The notes under the pieces were generated by a model. The model had not been told where the DNA came from, ran no database searches, and saw nothing but the letters and a program-made list of their open reading frames with translations. A stretch of 22,685 bases of DNA from a virus, in IMG/VR virus record IMGVR_UViG_3300033149_001462, positions 1 to 22,685 of that record; one strand, written 5' to 3'. This document shows positions 12,844 to 18,615 of this stretch, in pieces; position 1 is the first letter of the stretch, and the number at the start of each line of letters is the position of its first letter. Both the position numbers and the translations under genes were made by a program.

Positions 12844-13056
12844 TTATCCTTCAATCTTTTCCAGTGTGTTAGCGTCATACTTTTGACCTCTTCCAACACC
12901 AAGGCCTACACCATACATCTCAAAACACCTCGCACACATCAGTGCCCAAGGTCCCATCTTGGTCTTTCCATCTACGAACCACTGCTTGTTGACAAATCTA
13001 TGGAGATCTTCTCCACAAATGTCACATTTGTCAGTTTGTCCTAGCCACTTTGTCAT
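12844..13056 (-). CDS. Small zinc-binding phage protein
   Basis: A 70-residue protein with C11-x2-C14 (KCDICGEDL) and C41-x2-C44 (MCARCFEM), with a conserved middle WFVDGKTKMGPWALM (26-40) and a glycine-rich GVGLGVGRGQKYD tail. The FVDG...GPWA...C..C...GLG.GRGQ pattern recurs in small phage proteins of unknown role. The ATG at 13056 is 9 bases after GGAGG; the earlier in-frame ATG at 13065 directly abuts that site. Confidence 0.75.
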   Translation of the reverse strand: MTKWLGQTDKCDICGEDLHRFVNKQWFVDGKTKMGPWALMCARCFEMYGVGLGVGRGQKYDANTLEKIEG

Positions 13057-13077
13057 CTTTGTCATCCTCCTTTCGAA

Positions 13078-13236
13078 TCATAGTTCATCAATGAATAGTG
13101 CCACAGGACTTTCTGGGTCATTCTCGTTCCACGGCCTAGGTAATGGAACTTTGTCAGTATTTCCATCTATATCAACAATAATTAGTCGATCTGAAGGGAA
13201 CTTCTCAAGTTCCTTGATAAGTTCTCCAACTGTCAT
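13078..13236 (-). CDS. Short phage protein of the MTVxELIxxL type (52 aa)
   Basis: A 52-residue frame from the ATG at 13236-13234 to TGA at 13080-13078. AAGGAG is 8 bases upstream, and the ATG follows the preceding stop directly. The opening MTVGELIKELEKFPSDRLII is the familiar start of small phage proteins with a helix then a VxVDxDG strand. The role of that group is not known. Confidence 0.75.
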   Translation of the reverse strand: MTVGELIKELEKFPSDRLIIVDIDGNTDKVPLPRPWNENDPESPVALFIDEL

Positions 13237-13410
13237 TCATTTCACTCCTTTCACGTCTTTCAACTCCAATCTTTTTAACTCTACCATAAAGTTGTGAAAA
13301 TACTCCTTTATAGCGGAATTGATTAGAGTCGAGTAATCAACTCCAGTCTCACAGTGAAGAGCGGCGAGTTCCTCTAGTCGTTCTTCATCTATTTTTATTT
13401 CATACTCCAT
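13237..13410 (-). CDS. Ribbon-helix-helix-like small regulator
   Basis: A 57-residue protein. An N-terminal strand (EYEIKID, 2-8), a helix (ERLEELAALHCETG) and a second helix (STLINSAIKEYFHNFM, about 28-43) give the beta-alpha-alpha pattern of ribbon-helix-helix (Arc/CopG) repressors. It is the first gene after the promoter at 13463-13491, whose spacer carries a 14-bp palindrome, which suggests autorepression. The ATG at 13410 has GGAGG 7 bases upstream; an in-frame start at 13446 lies before the ribosome binding site and is rejected. No toxin gene is adjacent, so an antitoxin role is not indicated. Confidence 0.62.
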   Translation of the reverse strand: MEYEIKIDEERLEELAALHCETGVDYSTLINSAIKEYFHNFMVELKRLELKDVKGVK

Positions 13411-13462
13411 TTGTTCACCTCCTTTCATCAAATAGTTACAATCCACCTTACCATTGCCGCCT

Positions 13463-13491
13463 ATATTATCACATTAAAATGTGTTTGTCAA
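13463..13491 (-). promoter_or_regulatory. Sigma70-type promoter (leftward) of the small-gene operon
   Basis: On the minus strand TTGACA (13491-13486), 17 bp, TAATAT (13468-13463) with TGA before it as an extended -10. It would transcribe 13410 leftward through the zinc-protein cluster. Confidence 0.75.
13470..13483. promoter_or_regulatory. Candidate operator in the promoter spacer
   Basis: A perfect 14-bp palindrome, CACATTAAAATGTG on the plus strand apart from its two central bases, between the -35 and -10. A protein bound here would block RNA polymerase. A related palindrome occurs at 16129-16142. Confidence 0.55.
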
Positions 13492-13524
13492 CACCTTTCG
13501 GCCGATTATTTTCATTTACAGTTT

Positions 13525-13543
13525 TTGATCGCCCTGCGATCAA
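13525..13543. other. Perfect 8-bp inverted repeat
   Basis: TTGATCGC, three bases, GCGATCAA. It overlaps the stop codon of the 49-residue gene at 13540-13689. No T run follows on either strand, so it is not a classic terminator. The same GATCGC/GCGATC stem appears in the 9664-9681 leader. Confidence 0.5.
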
Positions 13544-13689
13544 TTAGTTAACAACCAAAGTAAATGCAAAGTTCTTTGGTGCAATTCTTTGAACACAACT
13601 ATTGCTTCACCTTCTGATGAAGCACTAATGATGATATCTTTTCTTAACAACAACATTAGCAACACATGGTAAGATACTTCAATGTTCAT
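13540..13689 (-). CDS. Short hypothetical protein (49 aa)
   Basis: A 49-residue frame from the ATG at 13689-13687 to TGA at 13542-13540. GGAGA lies 7 bases before the start, and palindrome copy 6 lies 15 bp upstream, the same spacing as copies 1 and 10. The product has hydrophobic stretches (YHVLLMLLL and LHLLWLL) around a charged middle. It may be a small membrane or beta protein; evidence for coding is moderate. Confidence 0.5.
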   Translation of the reverse strand: MNIEVSYHVLLMLLLRKDIIISASSEGEAIVVFKELHQRTLHLLWLLTN

Positions 13690-13704
13690 TTTTGATTCTC
13701 CGAT

Positions 13705-13729
13705 AGTTTGTTTAAAAATTGAACGATCT
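13705..13729. repeat. 25-bp palindrome, copy 6
   Basis: Half-sites AGTTTGTTTA and TGAACGATCT. The right end overlaps the TAG stop of the gene at 13728-14492; the start codon of the next leftward gene is 15 bp beyond the left end. Confidence 0.85.
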
Positions 13730-14492
13730 ATTCACCATCCTCATTGTTGTCCCTCGAAGTTGTCCCTGCCAGCTGTCTCAACCTCTCAGGTGACAACAAC
13801 TCGCTTTCCAACCTCCTTTGTTCTTCATCTCTCTTCGAGATCTCACTACATTTCCTTTCATATTCATCGTCAGTCATCTTTTCACTGACAGTTGGAACAT
13901 TAGAGGTTTCGACAACCTCATTTTCAACAACCTCGTTGTCGTCACTGCTGTCGGTCTCACTGACCTTTATCAACCCTTGACTCTTTGCAGCCGCAATAGC
14001 TTGCTCCTTTAATTTTTTAACCTCTTCTTTCTTCCTCCTAACTTCATTTATCCTATGTCTAACCTCTTCAGGAGTTGCTAGCAGTTGTCCAGACGCAAGT
14101 TGGTGATCTATTTCTTCATAACCTTCATTTTTTCCGTGAACTTCTTTATACCTCTTCTTCATAACCATTTGAGGATCTCTCTTTCCTACCCTGAGGTTTT
14201 CTGCAGTCAGGCCGTACGACATCTTTGCCCTACCTCTCGTTTCTGTTGTTCTTTGCATCAAACCTTCTGCTCTCAACTCTGCTAACGCCTTACTAAGACT
14301 ATCAACCATGCCTTTATTTCCAACCTTGTCTATTACAACTTCCTCCAACGCCTCAACTGCCCAATTTACTAATTGACTCATGCTTCTTGCTCTATATCCT
14401 ATACTCTTGAAGTACCTATTTACATTGACCAAGCTAACTACATTAACCCTAGCATTGACAGGCAGAGTTCTCTCAATCTTAATCTCTCTCAT
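13728..14492 (-). CDS. Charged hypothetical protein, possible DNA-binding replication or partition factor
   Basis: A 254-residue protein. The N-terminal 50 residues (VNVVSLVNVNRYFKSIGYRA at 17-36, then MSQLVNWAVEALEEV) resemble a small strand-helix-helix DNA-binding domain. A middle section around 70-95 has QRTTETRGRAKMSYGLT. The C-terminal half is strongly charged, with a likely coiled coil (HRINEVRRKKEEVKKLKEQA) and an acidic, Val/Glu/Asn-rich linker. Its placement just left of the repeat cluster at 14934-15163 suggests that it could recognise those repeats, but no family is identified. Its ATG overlaps the stop of the preceding gene by 4 bp. Confidence 0.65.
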   Translation of the reverse strand: MREIKIERTLPVNARVNVVSLVNVNRYFKSIGYRARSMSQLVNWAVEALEEVVIDKVGNKGMVDSLSKALAELRAEGLMQRTTETRGRAKMSYGLTAENLRVGKRDPQMVMKKRYKEVHGKNEGYEEIDHQLASGQLLATPEEVRHRINEVRRKKEEVKKLKEQAIAAAKSQGLIKVSETDSSDDNEVVENEVVETSNVPTVSEKMTDDEYERKCSEISKRDEEQRRLESELLSPERLRQLAGTTSRDNNEDGE

Positions 14493-14824
14493 TTCAAACC
14501 TCCTTTTTCTCCAACTAAATACTCAAACACTGCTTCCATCTCCTCTACTGTAAAAGGACCGTTTCTCAAACCTTTACTCATCAACAACAAGTTTGAATCT
14601 GCCAAACTCCATTCTTCAAACCCCTCGTTTTTCAACCATTCTACGACTATATCTACGCACAACCTAACTACATCCGCTGTAGATCTTACATGTCTCCCTT
14701 GGAACAACAGCCATCTAACCACAACAGCCAAGTGTTTACTCTTAACCTTCACCCAATCTTCTTTCCAAATCTTTCCTATAACTCTTTCTAACTCTCTATT
14801 CAACACATCTTCTCTCGTCAGCAC
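14489..14824 (-). CDS. Helical hypothetical protein, GTG start
   Basis: A 111-residue helical protein, first gene left of the repeat region. It begins at GTG with GGAGG 9 bases upstream. It has basic N-terminal helices (ELERVIGKIWKEDWVKVKSK), then ADVVRLCVDIVVEWLKNEGF (50-69) and an acidic C-terminal helix (FTVEEMEAVFEYLVGE). Coupled to the next gene by an ATGA overlap, so the two probably work together. No family is recognised. Confidence 0.65.
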   Translation of the reverse strand: MLTREDVLNRELERVIGKIWKEDWVKVKSKHLAVVVRWLLFQGRHVRSTADVVRLCVDIVVEWLKNEGFEEWSLADSNLLLMSKGLRNGPFTVEEMEAVFEYLVGEKGGLK

Positions 14825-14864
14825 TTTAGATCACCTCCTTTCTTTCACAACTCTTCAGTGCATT

Positions 14865-14877
14865 GGTGCTACGCACC
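14865..14877. other. Short hairpin before the leftward operon
   Basis: GGTGC, three bases, GCACC. The same hairpin type occurs at 9682-9694. It lies between palindrome copy 7 and the start of the gene at 14824. Confidence 0.45.
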
Positions 14878-14880
14878 AAA

Positions 14881-14905
14881 AGTTCGTTCATTTTTCAAAC
14901 GATCT
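14881..14905. repeat. 25-bp palindrome, copy 7
   Basis: Half-sites AGTTCGTTCA and CAAACGATCT, in the leader of the leftward operon, 56 bp before the GTG start at 14824. Confidence 0.83.
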
Positions 14906-14933
14906 ATTTGGTGCATTAGTACCAATGTAATCA

Positions 14934-15163
14934 TTGTAACGACGTAGTCGTCGTAATGGTCGTAACCATTGTATGCCATCCTTGAGGCGTGGGTATTTTG
15001 TAACCATTGTTTCTCTGTAACTCTACTACTTCTCTCTCTATATATATACTTTGTGAATTTTTTCACACAGTGTTACAGAAGTTACAATAGTTACTAGTGT
15101 AATCTTTTTGTAACGCCAAAATTACACCCGCCTCCGAGATGGCATACTTTTTACAATGGTTAC
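14934..15163. other. Dyad-symmetric repeat cluster, candidate replication origin
   Basis: No convincing gene lies here. GTAACCATTGT occurs directly at 14962-14972 and 15000-15010 and inverted at 15153-15163. GTATGCCATC at 14971-14980 is mirrored by GATGGCATAC at 15138-15147, and the AGGCG/CGCCT segments beside them also correspond. GTAAC dominates left of the centre (14936, 14962, 15000, 15016) and GTTAC right of it. The centre, about 15060, has a TATATATATA tract (15039-15048) and a TGTGAA-TTTT-TTCACA hairpin (15052-15067). Inverted iterons around an AT-rich core are typical of origins or partition sites. Two weak frames crossing it lack good start signals. Confidence 0.55.
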
Positions 15164-15165
15164 AA

Positions 15166-15194
15166 ACCATACAACAACTACTTCCTAATGTCAA
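15166..15194 (-). promoter_or_regulatory. Candidate leftward promoter for the 14824-13728 operon
   Basis: On the minus strand TTGACA (15194-15189), 17 bp, TATGGT (15171-15166). The transcript would cross the whole repeat cluster before reaching 14824, so it could also act in origin activation. Confidence 0.55.
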
Positions 15195-15305
15195 TGAAAA
15201 ATTATGCACAATTCGACACAAGATGTCGAAATCACTTTTAGGTCCAAAGATCTGCAAACCACAAGGTGGTGAGTGGTGAGTTGTTTATAAGTAGTTATAG
15301 AAAAC

Positions 15306-15330
15306 AGTTTGTTCAAAATTTAAACAATCT
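15306..15330. repeat. 25-bp palindrome, copy 8
   Basis: Half-sites AGTTTGTTCA and TAAACAATCT, in the non-coding stretch between the candidate promoter at 15166-15194 and the terminator at 15436-15471. The rest of 15195-15435 shows no gene. Confidence 0.85.
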
Positions 15331-15435
15331 ACTCGACTACGTCTAGGTATCTTCTAAACCCAAGGTTAAGTGCGCAACTTTCATCACGAAAGTTCTAAAC
15401 CCAAAGTTGTCACCAAAACTATGTTCAACGGAGTT

Positions 15436-15471
15436 GAAAAATAAAAAAGCCTAGGACATTTGTCCTAGGCC
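15436..15471 (-). terminator. Intrinsic terminator of the 15517-15846 gene
   Basis: A perfect 9-bp stem GCCTAGGAC/GTCCTAGGC with a 4-base loop (15449-15470), followed on the minus strand by TTTTTTATTTTT. It lies about 46 bp after the gene's stop codon and separates it from the origin-like region. Confidence 0.9.
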
Positions 15472-15516
15472 TTTTAGTTGAATATGATAGGTGGTCGGTT
15501 AATGGTTGGTTGTTAC

Positions 15517-15846
15517 TTAAACATCAAGATTTTCCAACGCCTGTGGATTGTCAACTGCTAGTTCGGCAATCTTTCGTGGCAATCCAATGGCAATCAACTT
15601 TTGAATCTTCTCTTCACGTGATTCAATCTTTCGGCCACAATTGAGGACGTGAACTGTTGAATTGTTCAACTCCATTGCCTCGTCCTTTGTCAACGCTCTC
15701 AACGAACGTTGGAAGGCAATTACCCGATTGCTCAATGCCCACTCAATAATTTGATCTTTCGGAACATTAGAAAAATCAAACGTGATGGTCAATTGAACTT
15801 TGTCACCATTATCTAATTTGGTCGAGAACGTATGTATCTTTTTCAT
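15517..15846 (-). CDS. Small hypothetical protein in its own transcription unit
   Basis: A 109-residue protein. The N-terminal half is beta-rich (KIHTFSTKLDNGDKVQLTIT, then FDFSNVPKD), followed by helices (IIEWALSNRVIAFQRSLRAL, 37-56, and EEKIQKLIAIGLPRKIAELAV). This form, with a substrate-like VHVLNCGRK strand in between, is seen in small phage early proteins of unknown role. The ATG at 15846 has AAAGGAG 9 bases upstream; the in-frame ATG at 15888 lies before it and is rejected. It has its own promoter (15920-15947) and strong terminator, so it is probably made early and abundantly. Confidence 0.75.
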   Translation of the reverse strand: MKKIHTFSTKLDNGDKVQLTITFDFSNVPKDQIIEWALSNRVIAFQRSLRALTKDEAMELNNSTVHVLNCGRKIESREEKIQKLIAIGLPRKIAELAVDNPQALENLDV

Positions 15847-15919
15847 GGCTTTTACTCCTTTCGTTTCCGACCACCTACCGATATTCAATTGTCAAAGAAC
15901 AATCACAATATTTACCATT

Positions 15920-15947
15920 ACCATAACATATCTAAAAAATTTGTCAA
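15920..15947 (-). promoter_or_regulatory. Leftward promoter of the 15517-15846 gene
   Basis: On the minus strand TTGACA (15947-15942), 16 bp, TATGGT (15925-15920) preceded by TGT as an extended -10. The -35 lies inside the left arm of the inverted repeat 15943-15995. Confidence 0.7.
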
Positions 15948-15995
15948 CCCGAGAACTCGATGGGGGAGTTGGACCTTGCAAGCCCGTGGGTTGAC
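15943..15995. other. Inverted repeat over the -35 box
   Basis: Perfect 8-bp arms GTCAACCC (15943-15950) and GGGTTGAC (15988-15995), 37 bp apart. The segment between has AACTC/GAGTT and a CTTGCAAG palindrome and is GC-richer than its surroundings. It vaguely resembles tRNA arms but does not fold as a tRNA. It could be a paired repressor site looping the promoter, or an attachment-type site. Confidence 0.4.
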
Positions 15996-16098
15996 TCTCA
16001 CAAGTTTTGTCCAAGAAATTATAAAATTCCCAAAGTTTTGCATTTCACGATCAGAATCATTAACAAACAAAGGACAACTCATCACGAACAACGAACAA

Positions 16099-16123
16099 AG
16101 TTCGTTTGAAATTTGAACAAACT
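16099..16123. repeat. 25-bp palindrome, copy 9
   Basis: Half-sites AGTTCGTTTG and TGAACAAACT, about 55 bp upstream of the -35 of the rightward promoter at 16179-16207. Confidence 0.86.
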
Positions 16124-16128
16124 CCATT

Positions 16129-16142
16129 AACACTTTAGTGTG
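16129..16142. promoter_or_regulatory. Second copy of the CACAYTAAARTGTK palindrome
   Basis: AACACTTTAGTGTG, on the minus strand CACACTAAAGTGTT, matches the 13470-13483 palindrome at 11 of 14 positions. It is 37 bp before the -35 of the late promoter, so the same protein may act at both promoters. Confidence 0.4.
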
Positions 16143-16178
16143 CGATACTAAGTTATGTTAAAAATGCTAAAAATTACA

Positions 16179-16207
16179 TTGACAAATGACCATTGACATT
16201 ATACAAT
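16179..16207 (+). promoter_or_regulatory. Strong rightward promoter of the packaging/lysis operon
   Basis: TTGACA (16179-16184), 17 bp, TACAAT (16202-16207). The TerS ATG is 38 bp downstream of the -10. A second TTGACA at 16194-16199 is too close to any -10 to serve. Confidence 0.85.
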
Positions 16208-16245
16208 AGTGCCAGGTAAAATAAAAAAGGTCTGCGGAGAAAAGA

Positions 16246-16878
16246 ATGCAACAAAGTGAAGTGAAAAAAGATGAACCGAAAAGAATAATGGGTCTCTATG
16301 GTTTCGAATATAAGGAACCAGATGAAGAACGTAAAAGATACGAAATAAAGCGCTTGTGGCAACGGAACCATGAAATAGTTAATCTCGCCGCAAGGGGTTT
16401 CAAAAACACTGAGATAGCCGAAATCTTGAACATCACTCCTGCGACCGTCAGTGCTACGTTAAATTCTGAACTTGGAATGAGGAAGCTCTCAGAACTTCGT
16501 GAAGCACGTGATGACGAAGCGAAGAAAGTAACAGAGAAAATTAGAATTTTGACCAACAAAGCACTACGAATCTATCATGAAATTTTCGATGATGAATCTG
16601 GTGAGTGTACTCTCAAAGACAAAAAAGCTGCCGCAGACACTGTCTTGCTCGAACTGAGCGGCCTCCGAGTTCCCACAAAAGTTCAAAGCCAATCTATCCA
16701 CACTGTCCTTACAAAGGATGAAATAGAGGAACTCAAAAGACGTGGCATTGAAGCTGCACGTGAAAGTGGATTGTTAGCACCTAGCGAAAAATCGCTGGAG
16801 CAAGCGAAGCGCAGCTCAGGCATTGTCGGTAATGCTCAAAATGACAACAGCAATGACGATAAAGAGGAAACGACGTGA
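16246..16878 (+). CDS. terS: Terminase small subunit
   Basis: A 210-residue protein with an N-terminal DNA-binding part, a central coiled coil and an acidic tail. Residues about 48-73 (AARGFKNTEIAEILNITPAT onward) are a helix-turn-helix that would recognise the packaging site; VTEKIRILTNKALRIYHEIF (95-114) is the oligomerisation helix; LELSGLRVPTKVQSQ follows. This form and the position at the head of the operon that includes TerL support the call. GGAG stands 7 bases before the ATG. It is separated from TerL by about 4.2 kb, where other phages usually have them adjacent. Confidence 0.82.
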   Translation: MQQSEVKKDEPKRIMGLYGFEYKEPDEERKRYEIKRLWQRNHEIVNLAARGFKNTEIAEILNITPATVSATLNSELGMRKLSELREARDDEAKKVTEKIRILTNKALRIYHEIFDDESGECTLKDKKAAADTVLLELSGLRVPTKVQSQSIHTVLTKDEIEELKRRGIEAARESGLLAPSEKSLEQAKRSSGIVGNAQNDNSNDDKEETT

Positions 16879-17162
16879 CAGTCTGGTACAAACAAGGAGT
16901 CATTGGCGACTTACAGCAATCAGCTAGGAAAGGCCTAGGACGAGTTGCTAGGTTGTTAAAGAAGCATGGTGAAGATCTATTCATCACGTCTTTACGTGAC
17001 GGAAATCATTCACCAGGTTCCCTTCACTACGACGGCCTAGCATTCGACATACACTGTCCACACAGTGTAACTGTGCAACACATAAAAGCTGTCCTCGGTC
17101 CTGGATGGGATGTAGTCCTCGAACCAGACCATATCCACTGTGAGTATGATCCAAAGGAGTAA
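16875..17162 (+). CDS. M15-type peptidase (endolysin or peptidoglycan peptidase), GTG start
   Basis: A 95-residue compact protein of the M15/hedgehog peptidase type. The zinc-site motif SLHYDGLAFDIH (49-60) gives H51 and D58, and EPDHIH (83-88) gives the catalytic Glu83 and ligand H88. Such enzymes cut peptide cross-links in peptidoglycan. It starts at a GTG that overlaps the TerS stop (GTGA), with GAGG 7 bases upstream. The following holin makes a two-gene lysis cassette. It has no signal peptide, so release would need the holin. Confidence 0.8.
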   Translation: MTVWYKQGVIGDLQQSARKGLGRVARLLKKHGEDLFITSLRDGNHSPGSLHYDGLAFDIHCPHSVTVQHIKAVLGPGWDVVLEPDHIHCEYDPKE

Positions 17163-17167
17163 CGAAA

Positions 17168-17569
17168 ATGTCTCTCGATCCAATAACTGCAGGAATAGAC
17201 TTAGTAAAAGAAGGAATCAAACGCATTTTTCCCGAAAAGATGTCGGAAGAACAAGAGCGCAAACTTGACTCAGTGCTCGAACAATCTTTTCGTAAATTCA
17301 TAGTTGAATACGAAGGCTCAGCACGTGACTATCAAAACGTACCTATTGTTGGTCCAATAGTTTTGTTATTCAGAGGCCTCATCCGTCCTCTTTGGACCAT
17401 CGGTACTTTATATTGGAACTGGGTTTATTTCACTTCAGTAACTCAATGGCCTGAGATGAAGTGGAAACTGTTGTTAATAAACACTATTTTGGTCCTTGTC
17501 TTCTGGTTCGGTGAACGAGCAGTTAAAAACGTAACTCCTTTCCTTGTCGAGTTGTTTAAGAAAAGATGA
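17168..17569 (+). CDS. 3TM-type holin
   Basis: A 133-residue protein resembling the phage holin superfamily found in gene-transfer agents and proteobacterial phages. The N-terminus DPITAGIDLVKEGIKRIFPE (4-23) and the helix ending in FIVEYEGSARDY (44-55) are typical. Two or three hydrophobic segments follow: IVGPIVLLFRGLIRP (60-74), about 76-92, and LLLINTILVLVFWFGERA (101-118), matching the family's FWFGERA ending. It would form holes in the inner membrane to release the peptidase. AAAGGAG is 8 bases before the ATG. Confidence 0.78.
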   Translation: MSLDPITAGIDLVKEGIKRIFPEKMSEEQERKLDSVLEQSFRKFIVEYEGSARDYQNVPIVGPIVLLFRGLIRPLWTIGTLYWNWVYFTSVTQWPEMKWKLLLINTILVLVFWFGERAVKNVTPFLVELFKKR

Positions 17570-18615
17570 AACCTGAGTTATCAATAATAATCTCAAATCG
17601 CAACGACATAGCGATGCTCGCAGTCACCATCAGGTCGTGCATTGAATCCTTCCGACCATTTCCTAAAGGTTTCTGCGAAATAGTAATCTGCGACAACTCA
17701 GACGAACCCGCTTACGAACTCGTAAAAGCTGCAATTCCTCAAAGTTACATAAAAGAAGGAACCATCAAACTCCTTCGTCAAACCTTCCCTTGTCTATTCT
17801 CAGCCCGTGAAACTGCAGCACGGCACGCACAAGGTAAATACATCCTTTGCCTTGACTCTCATATGTTAGTTGGAAGACATACCTTCACTGACCTCTACAC
17901 TTTCATGGAACAACACTCAGACGACGAAACTCTTGGCTTTGCACATGCACCAATCAACTGGGCACACCAACATGAGTCAAGAGCCAAACATGATCGTGAT
18001 ATGAGTGTGCACGAGCTAGGTGATTGGAACTCCGTTTACAAAAATCCTCATCCGATGACCTGGAAAGGAATGCCCTGGATCTGTCGTCGTGAGTGGTTCC
18101 TTTCAAGAGAGAATGGAATAGGTGGTTACGGAGCACTCTCGAAATATCGTGTTTCTTGGGGTGGCGGAGACATGCACATTGGAATTAAGCCTTGGCTACT
18201 CGGTTACGTTAACTGGGCAGTCCCCACTGATGCGTGCATCCACATAGGGCCATTCCCCAAACTTGACCAATCAAAAGACAAACACTCAGTCAGTGTTTCT
18301 CACTACGCCAACCAAGACCGCTATCGTCTTTATGCAAAATCAGGTAATTTTCCTCACACTTTCGGATTCCTCGTATCATGCTACGTTCTCGGTGGCACTG
18401 AAATGATGAAGCGTAATGAAAAGATATTGACCGAAAGGTTTGGTCGCTACCTCGATGTCAAAAGGTGGTGGGACAAAGCTATTGAAATTGGTTCTGAGGA
18501 ACGTGAGTGGTTGTTAAAGAATCAAAAAATTTCCTTCGACGAACTGTTGAAGTTAAAACCTTGGAAATCAATCGAAGATTGTTCAAAATTTAAACAAACT
18601 GTTTGGAGGTCTTAG
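17566..18615 (+). CDS. GT2-type glycosyltransferase, polypeptide GalNAc-transferase-like
   Basis: A 349-residue GT-A fold glycosyltransferase without membrane segments. It has LSIIISNRND (5-14), CEIVICDNSD (37-46), the sugar-nucleotide segment with FSARETAARHAQGKYILCLD (78-97), and a metal-binding D97-S-H99 in place of the usual DxD. That DxH form and the later W198-GGGDMH-204 followed by WLLGY recall GalNAc-transferases (DSHxE and WGGE). It would transfer an activated sugar to a phage structural protein or a cell-surface glycan. It overlaps the holin stop by 4 bp. Its last codons carry palindrome copy 10 and the ribosome binding site of the next gene. The acceptor cannot be told. Confidence 0.82.
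   Translation: MKPELSIIISNRNDIAMLAVTIRSCIESFRPFPKGFCEIVICDNSDEPAYELVKAAIPQSYIKEGTIKLLRQTFPCLFSARETAARHAQGKYILCLDSHMLVGRHTFTDLYTFMEQHSDDETLGFAHAPINWAHQHESRAKHDRDMSVHELGDWNSVYKNPHPMTWKGMPWICRREWFLSRENGIGGYGALSKYRVSWGGGDMHIGIKPWLLGYVNWAVPTDACIHIGPFPKLDQSKDKHSVSVSHYANQDRYRLYAKSGNFPHTFGFLVSCYVLGGTEMMKRNEKILTERFGRYLDVKRWWDKAIEIGSEEREWLLKNQKISFDELLKLKPWKSIEDCSKFKQTVWRS
18576..18600. repeat. 25-bp palindrome, copy 10 (inside a gene end)
   Basis: Half-sites AGATTGTTCA and TAAACAAACT. It encodes the last residues but four of the glycosyltransferase and lies 15 bp before the start codon of the secreted beta-helix gene, the only copy found in the rightward operon. Confidence 0.85.

Noticed and set aside
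14373-14930. Long plus-strand frame of 185 codons
   Set aside because: It is the antisense of two well-supported minus-strand genes and rich in Ser/Thr/Leu as expected for a shadow.
14869-15257. Two minus-strand frames across the repeat cluster
   Set aside because: They follow the inverted repeats, have no good ribosome binding site and show repeat-derived cysteine/tyrosine composition rather than a protein-like one.
15943-16010. tRNA-like segment with a TTGCAAG and a GTGGG/CTCAC stem
   Set aside because: It does not form a cloverleaf: the acceptor and anticodon stems do not pair and the T loop is one base short.
15991-16020. TTGACT as a rightward -35
   Set aside because: No acceptable -10 lies 16-18 bp downstream; the TTGACA/TACAAT pair at 16179-16207 is far better.
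15918-16133. Minus-strand frame of 71 codons in the control region
   Set aside because: It crosses the promoter and inverted repeat, lacks a ribosome binding site and has no protein-like pattern.
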